64,000 nucleotides of DNA from an uncultured Verrucomicrobiota bacterium (GTDB lineage Bacteria > Verrucomicrobiota > Kiritimatiellia > CAIVKH01): NCBI GenBank assembly GCA_937996795.1, contig CALKUH010000022.1, positions 178,587 to 242,586 on the forward strand, in the 5' to 3' direction. Positions 59,274 through 64,000 of this stretch are shown piece by piece (the first letter of the stretch is position 1; each line of letters starts with the position of its first letter). Made by a program: the position numbers and the translations under genes. The notes under the pieces were generated by a model. It saw nothing but the letters and a program-made list of their open reading frames with translations. It did no database searches and had not been told where the DNA came from.

Positions 59274-61640
59274 GTGAACTCAACCTTTCAACTTCCCGGC
59301 TACGAAATCCTGGGCAAGCTCGGCTCGGGCGGCATGTCCACCGTGTGGAAGGCGCGCCAGCTCTCGCTCGACCGCCTCGTCGCGATCAAGACCCTCGCGC
59401 CGGAGTATCTCCCGGACGCCGACGCGCTGCAGCGGTTCCGCATCGAAGCGCAGGCCGCCGCGCGGCTCAATCATCCGGGCATCGTGCAGGTGTACGACGC
59501 GGGCGAAATCAACAAGGTCCCCTACATCATCATGGAGTATGTCGATGGCCGCTCGGTCGGCGACATGCTGGCGGACCGTGGCAAATTGCCCGAACAGGTG
59601 TCGCTGAAAATCGTCGAGTCCGTCTCCTATGCCCTCGGCTACGCGTGGGACAAGGACTGCATCATCCATTGCGACATCAAGCCGGACAACCTGCTGGTGA
59701 CGGCGGACGGCGGCGTGAAGGTGGTGGACCTCGGGCTGGCCCGCTTCATCGGGCTGCAGCGGCGCGCGGTGGGCGATCTCATCGTCGGCACGCCGAACTA
59801 TACCGCGCCGGAACAGTCGGAGGGCGTGCCGGACCTCGACTGCCGCGTGGACATCTATTCGCTTGGCGCGACGCTGTACCACATGGTCACAGGAGTGCTG
59901 CCGTTCGGGGGCAGTCCCGGCAGCACGGCGATGGACCGGCATGTGCACGATTTCCTGCCCGACCCGCTCGAACACAACCCGCACCTGTCCGTCGGGACCG
60001 CCTGGTTGATCGAAAAGATGATGGTGAAGGATCGCGCGGACCGCCCCGCCTACTGGCGCACGGTGTCCGTCGATGTGCGCGACGTGCTCACTGGCGGCAT
60101 GCCGAAACCGCCACTCCCGAAACCCGGGAAAAGCACGGTGGCCCGCAGCGGTCGCCGGCTGGCGGTCTCGGAGGAAATCCTCGCGGATCCCGCCGCCCCG
60201 TCCGCCACACCCACGCCGGTCGCGCCGGCACCCGCTGCGCCCAAGAAACGGATTGTCGTGTCCTCGGACATCGACGAACACTCGCCGATGCGCCGCCGCC
60301 GCGATGGCAGCCTGGCCTCCAAGCTGCTGAAGCTGGCGATCCTCGGCGCGCTCGCGGGCGGCGTGTACGCCTTTTTCCATTCGGGCATGAACGAGCGCTA
60401 CAACATCCCGCATCCGCGGGAGTGGCCCAAGTTCCTGCAACCCGTGGAGCCAATCGCCCCGGCCCCGACCGATACGTCCGACGCGTCGTCGGCCGACGCC
60501 CCGTCGCCGGCAACGCCCTCCGATGCGTGGACGCCGCCGTCGTTTGCGGACGACGATGCGGATGCGGAGAACCGTGCGCGGCCGGTGACGCAAACACCCG
60601 TGGACGCGCCGCCCCCGAGCGGCACGGAGGGTGAGACGGTCACCTGGAAGAACGCCGATTTCCTGCGCGGCGCCCGCGCCTTCAACCGGGCGATCGAGAT
60701 GTACAAGCAGTACCAGGAAACGCGCGAAAATCCCGCCGTGCTCAGCCGCGTCGAGGCGCTGGCCCGCGAGGCGATCCGCTCGTTCGAGGCCTGCAAGAAT
60801 CTTGCGCCGCCGGACGTGGACATCCCGGGCCACATCAGCAACTGCTTCAAGTTGATCGCGGACGTGCGGCACTCCACGCTGATGGACAATCCGTCCGCGG
60901 CCCGCGAGCGCGCATCGGCGACCGCGAGTCGCACGGCGGCGAACGAAGCCGCGCTGCCCGCGCCGCCGTCGTCCGTCGGCGAGCTGCCTTCCGTTGTCGA
61001 TCTCGCCCGCCGCGCGGCGGAAGTGACCGAAGGGGCGGAAGAGGCGCCCGCCCCCGTGCCTTCTCCCGCCCGTGTCGCCCCAAGCGCCCGCGCTGTGGGC
61101 GATGAGTTGCGCACGCTGCTGGGCGCGCAGGGCCTGGCCGATCCAAATGCCGTGCTCTCGGCCGGCACGCCGATCGTGGGCCGTGTCGCCTGCATGATGA
61201 CCGCCGCCACCGCCGCGCGCGAACTGGGCGCGGGGCCTGGGCTCAAGCGTCCGCTGCTCGCGCCGGGCTTCAGCGGGCTGAACCTGTCCTTCTATGGACT
61301 GCGCGGCGACTTCGGCGACGGGTTCGACCTCGCGATGCTCGTCGTCGACGCCACCGACCGGGTGCTGGCCGTGCAGTTCAGCACCGAGCGTCCGCTGCCG
61401 CCGCGCCTTGCGCCGGATCGCTACGCGAAGGACTGGAAGGTGCACAACTTCCTCCTCATCCGCACCAAGAGCAAAGACGAATTCCGCGTCGGCCACCAGG
61501 TCCAGAAGCGCGACGAGATCATCGTGATCGACACCGAGCTCGTGGAAGCGGAGGGCGCCAAAACGAAGGAGCGGGTGAAGCTGTACCTGCCGCAGGCCCT
61601 CGTGAACCAGGTGCTGGCCCGACTGGAGAGCGCCAACTGA
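59274..61640 (+). CDS. Transmembrane Ser/Thr protein kinase
   Basis: A 788-aa protein from the GTG at 59274 (an upstream ATG at 59121 gives a basic, non-conserved extension). The kinase domain spans about 10-275: GKLGSGGMSTVWKA, VAIKTL (Lys), the catalytic loop HCDIKPDNLL (Cys in place of the usual Arg of HRD), VDLGLAR (DLG for DFG), and TAPEQSE. A Pro/Ala-rich linker, one membrane span (about 346-364) and a large extracytoplasmic part follow, with a TPR-like helical stretch (about 460-530) and a beta-rich C-terminal domain. PVC bacteria often have such receptor-like kinases. It is 2 bp from the lipoprotein gene downstream. Confidence 0.9.
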   Translation: MNSTFQLPGYEILGKLGSGGMSTVWKARQLSLDRLVAIKTLAPEYLPDADALQRFRIEAQAAARLNHPGIVQVYDAGEINKVPYIIMEYVDGRSVGDMLADRGKLPEQVSLKIVESVSYALGYAWDKDCIIHCDIKPDNLLVTADGGVKVVDLGLARFIGLQRRAVGDLIVGTPNYTAPEQSEGVPDLDCRVDIYSLGATLYHMVTGVLPFGGSPGSTAMDRHVHDFLPDPLEHNPHLSVGTAWLIEKMMVKDRADRPAYWRTVSVDVRDVLTGGMPKPPLPKPGKSTVARSGRRLAVSEEILADPAAPSATPTPVAPAPAAPKKRIVVSSDIDEHSPMRRRRDGSLASKLLKLAILGALAGGVYAFFHSGMNERYNIPHPREWPKFLQPVEPIAPAPTDTSDASSADAPSPATPSDAWTPPSFADDDADAENRARPVTQTPVDAPPPSGTEGETVTWKNADFLRGARAFNRAIEMYKQYQETRENPAVLSRVEALAREAIRSFEACKNLAPPDVDIPGHISNCFKLIADVRHSTLMDNPSAARERASATASRTAANEAALPAPPSSVGELPSVVDLARRAAEVTEGAEEAPAPVPSPARVAPSARAVGDELRTLLGAQGLADPNAVLSAGTPIVGRVACMMTAATAARELGAGPGLKRPLLAPGFSGLNLSFYGLRGDFGDGFDLAMLVVDATDRVLAVQFSTERPLPPRLAPDRYAKDWKVHNFLLIRTKSKDEFRVGHQVQKRDEIIVIDTELVEAEGAKTKERVKLYLPQALVNQVLARLESAN

Positions 61641-61666
61641 AGTGGTGGATCAAACAGAACCGCGCG

Positions 61667-62971
61667 GTGGGGGCCGTGCTGTTGCTTCTGGCGGCCGGCT
61701 GCGAAAAGCGGCCCGCGCCTGCGCCGCCACCGCCGCCCGCTGTCGAGGAATCCGCGCCCGCGCGTGTTGAAACCCTCGCCGATGCCGCCGCGCGCGGCAA
61801 CCTCGCCACCGTGCGCCGCCTGCTGGCGAATGGCGCGAATCCCGCCGAGCCCGACACGGAGCGCCTCACGCCGCTGCACCACGCCGCGCTTGGCGGCCAT
61901 GTGTACGTCCTCCAGGCGCTGATCGACGCCGGCGCGCCGGTCGACGCGCAGGACCAATATGGGTTCACCGCGCTGCACTCCGCCGCGCGCGACGGGCACG
62001 AAACCGCCGTGCGCTACCTCGTCAGCCGGGGCGCCGACCTTGCGCTGACGGAGCAAAGCGGGAAGACCGCGGAGCAGCTCGCGCGGTTCATCGGCCACGC
62101 CGCCATCGCGGACTACCTCGCCTCGCGCGTGGCGCCGCCGCCCGTGGAGGAGCCGGTGGTTGCGGAGGAACCGCCGCCGCCGGTCGTCCTGCTGACCGGC
62201 GAAACGTTCCGCGTCTGGTCCAGCCTCTCCGGCGCGCAGGTGCAGGCCGAATTCGTGCAGAGCGTGTTCGACACCGTCACGCTGCGCAAAAACGACGGCG
62301 CGCTCGTGCGCATCGCGCTGTCGCAGCTCATCCCGGCGGACCAGACCCTCGTGCGCGAACTGTCCGGCGCCGCCGCCCCCGTACTCAACCGCTCGCGCGC
62401 CGGCGCGGCGCGTCCCGCGTTCTCCGAAGCCGACTCGCTCGGCCTGCGCGCCGGGCGCGGCAACGGGTGGGTCGTGCTCGAAAACTGCCAGCTGCTCCGG
62501 CGCAGCGGCAACGACGGCGACTCGTTTCATGTGAAGCACGACGGCAAGGAATACATCTTCCGCCTTTACTACGTGGACACGCCCGAAACCAACGATGCCT
62601 ATCCCGACCGCGTGAAGGACCAGGCCGACTATTTTGGCGTCGAGCCGGACGACGTCATCCGCATCGGCCACGAAGCCGCGCGCTTCACCGAAAAACTGCT
62701 GTCGCGCGGCCCCTTCCTCGTCGCCACGCAGTGGGAGGACGCGCGTGGCAACAGCAAATTGCCCCGCCACTACGCCTTCGTCGTCACGCCGGAAGGCGAC
62801 CTCGACGAATTGCTCATCGCCGAGGGCCTCGTCCGCCTCTATGGGATGAAGGTGGACGGCTCCGCCGCGGGCCGCAAATACAGCGCCCTCAAGAAACTGG
62901 AGGAATCCGCGCGCCGCGACCGGCTCGGCGGCTGGGGCCTCAAGAACCGCGCGACGGCGGAAGCGAAATGA
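61667..62971 (+). CDS. Ankyrin-SHD1-thermonuclease lipoprotein
   Basis: The product is at least 434 aa. A lipoprotein signal ends LLAAGC. Ankyrin repeats (about 37-155) include TPLHHAALGGHVYVLQALID and TALHSAARDGHETAVRYLV. An SHD1-like domain (about 180-228, FRVWSSLSGAQVQAEFVQ) follows. The end is an SNase-like domain (about 275-425: DGDSFHVKHDGKEYIFRLYY, VDTPETND, LIAEGLVRLYG). The GTG at 61667 leaves no positive charges before the hydrophobic run; an in-frame CTG at 61637, which overlaps the kinase stop, would add KWWIKQNRA and make a proper signal. The SHD1 domain is characteristic of Planctomycetes and relatives. It is probably a periplasmic anchored nuclease or a peptide-binding scaffold. 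Confidence 0.85.
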   Translation: MGAVLLLLAAGCEKRPAPAPPPPPAVEESAPARVETLADAAARGNLATVRRLLANGANPAEPDTERLTPLHHAALGGHVYVLQALIDAGAPVDAQDQYGFTALHSAARDGHETAVRYLVSRGADLALTEQSGKTAEQLARFIGHAAIADYLASRVAPPPVEEPVVAEEPPPPVVLLTGETFRVWSSLSGAQVQAEFVQSVFDTVTLRKNDGALVRIALSQLIPADQTLVRELSGAAAPVLNRSRAGAARPAFSEADSLGLRAGRGNGWVVLENCQLLRRSGNDGDSFHVKHDGKEYIFRLYYVDTPETNDAYPDRVKDQADYFGVEPDDVIRIGHEAARFTEKLLSRGPFLVATQWEDARGNSKLPRHYAFVVTPEGDLDELLIAEGLVRLYGMKVDGSAAGRKYSALKKLEESARRDRLGGWGLKNRATAEAK

Positions 62972-62978
62972 GCGCGCC

Positions 62979-64000
62979 GTGAACATCCTCCTGCTCGCGC
63001 CCCAGCCGTTCTACGAAGAGCGCGGAACGCCCATCGCCGTGAAGTGGGTCGCCGAGACCCTCGCGGAAGCCGGGCACGCCGTGGACCTGCTCACGTTTCC
63101 CTTCGGACAAGCCATCGACCTGCCCGGCGTGCGCATCGTGCGCGGCGCGCGTCCGCCCGGCGTACACCGCGTCCCCATCGGGTTCTCGCCCCAGAAGGTG
63201 GTGTGCGACATCGCGCTCCACCGCGCGGCGCGGCGCCTGTTGCGCGAGAAACGCTACGACGTTGTGCACGCCTGTGAGGAAGCCATCTTCTTCGCGCGGC
63301 CCCTCGCGCGGCGCGCCGGTGCGCGGCTCGTGTACGACATGGACTCCTCGATGGCCGACCAGCTCATGGAAAAATGGGGCTGGCTGAAGCTCTTCCGTCC
63401 CGTGCTGCAAGGCTGCGAAACCCACGCGATGCGCCACGCCGACCTCGTGCTGCCCGTGTGCCAGGCGCTCGCGGACAAGGTGGACCGGCACGCGCCCGGC
63501 ACGCGCCGCGTGCTGCTGCACGACATGGCGATGGAGTTCCCGCCCGTGCCCGCGGGCACGGAGGATCTGCGCGCGACGCTCGGCATCCGCGGCCCGCTCG
63601 CGCTCTACATCGGCAACCTCGAACACTACCAGGGCATCGATTTGCTGCTCGACGGCTTCGCCGCCGCGAACGCCCCCGACCTGTCGCTCGTGATCATCGG
63701 CGGCCGCGACGCGGATGTGGAAAAATACCGCGCGCGTGTGCGCGACGCCGGACTCGCCACCCGCGTCCACCTGCTCGGCCCGCGTCCGCTCAACCGGCTG
63801 TCCTACTACCTCGAACAGGGGGACGTGCTGGTCTCGCCGCGCCTGCGCGGTGTGAACACGCCGATGAAGATCTATTCCTACCTGCTCGCTGGACGCGCGA
63901 TCGTCGCGACGCGGATCGAGTCGCACACGCAGGTGCTCGATGCCACCTGCGCGCGGCTCGTTGAACCCGACCCCGCCGCGCTCGGCGCCGCGCTGCGCGA
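62979..64000 (+). CDS. GT4-family glycosyltransferase (cut by window end)
   Basis: The first 340 codons are present. A GTG at 62979 starts VNILLLAPQPFYEERGTPIA, typical of GT4 (GT-B fold). Later parts fit the family: YDVVHACEEAIFFARPL, the sugar-nucleotide half VVIIGGRDADVEKYRARVRD-like with LALYIGNLEHYQGIDLLLDG, and GVNTPMKIYSYLLAGRAIVA with the acidic nucleotide-binding region just before the cut. It transfers a sugar from a nucleotide donor to a cell-surface glycan or lipid; the acceptor is unknown. The reading frame is open to the last base, so the C-terminus lies outside the window. Confidence 0.9.
   Translation, partial: MNILLLAPQPFYEERGTPIAVKWVAETLAEAGHAVDLLTFPFGQAIDLPGVRIVRGARPPGVHRVPIGFSPQKVVCDIALHRAARRLLREKRYDVVHACEEAIFFARPLARRAGARLVYDMDSSMADQLMEKWGWLKLFRPVLQGCETHAMRHADLVLPVCQALADKVDRHAPGTRRVLLHDMAMEFPPVPAGTEDLRATLGIRGPLALYIGNLEHYQGIDLLLDGFAAANAPDLSLVIIGGRDADVEKYRARVRDAGLATRVHLLGPRPLNRLSYYLEQGDVLVSPRLRGVNTPMKIYSYLLAGRAIVATRIESHTQVLDATCARLVEPDPAALGAALR

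Noticed and set aside
59280..61496. A 738-codon open frame antisense to the Ser/Thr kinase
   Set aside because: It mirrors codon bias in the kinase gene; no recognisable domain.

Overview
The window is high-GC DNA from a Gram-negative bacterium with an outer membrane. The evidence for the outer membrane is a TolC-type channel with a MacAB-like ABC pump, a SurA-type chaperone, an LPS-kinase-like protein and UppP. An SHD1 domain fused to ankyrin repeats and a nuclease, GYF_2/RDD membrane proteins, a Ser/Thr protein kinase, mevalonate-pathway genes and many text-like intergenic inverted repeats point to the PVC superphylum (Verrucomicrobiota, Kiritimatiellota or relatives). This placement is inference; there is no rRNA gene to test it.

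Layout. 0-5.3 kb: coiled-coil and secreted small proteins, a large CHASE/PAS hybrid histidine kinase, and a CAU-anticodon tRNA with a broken copy of its 5' end beside it. 5.4-10.1 kb (minus strand): GNAT, M23 peptidase, redoxin, SSB, KTSC protein, and a sigma-54 activator whose N-terminus looks like a CARF/RtcR-type sensor. 10.3-12.8 kb: HMG-CoA reductase, type 2 IPP isomerase, rhodanese. 12.8-19.8 kb: methyltransferase, a metallopeptidase/ATP-grasp pair, mfd. 19.9-27.3 kb: nnr, a ybbP/ybbA ABC pair divergent from a TesA-like esterase, maf, an ORF6N gene with two related palindromes, and a MobA-like transferase. 27.4-31.1 kb: a lower-GC pair of secreted proteins, one of them 1068 aa with calcium-binding type-3 repeats. 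31.5-39.1 kb: surA-pdxA-rsmA, then TolC/HlyD/ABC/FtsX. 39.2-45 kb: OsmC, a PgsA-like enzyme, an RHH/PIN toxin-antitoxin pair, a Kef-like antiporter and a KdkA-like kinase. 45-50.4 kb: fusA, a zinc-ribbon protein, a SpoIIE-type phosphatase and a cysteine desulfurase. 50.6-54.2 kb: mnmG and mnmE. 54.3-64 kb: two RDD proteins, an M29 aminopeptidase with a stand-alone OvoA-type methyltransferase, uppP, a Ser/Thr kinase, an ankyrin-SHD1-nuclease lipoprotein, and a glycosyltransferase cut by the window end.

The most unusual signal lies outside the ordinary genes. Many gene junctions hold a long imperfect hairpin that starts at or just after a stop codon. The hairpins belong to several families with unrelated sequence but the same architecture. 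Two such elements also sit in frame inside conserved genes: one in mnmG, where a text-like repeat is bracketed by two perfect 16-bp parS-like palindromes, and one in the OvoA-type methyltransferase, where a double hairpin resembles the one that supplies the stop codons of that gene and of the convergent uppP. The CARF-sigma-54 regulator and the ORF6N palindrome pair are the other leads.
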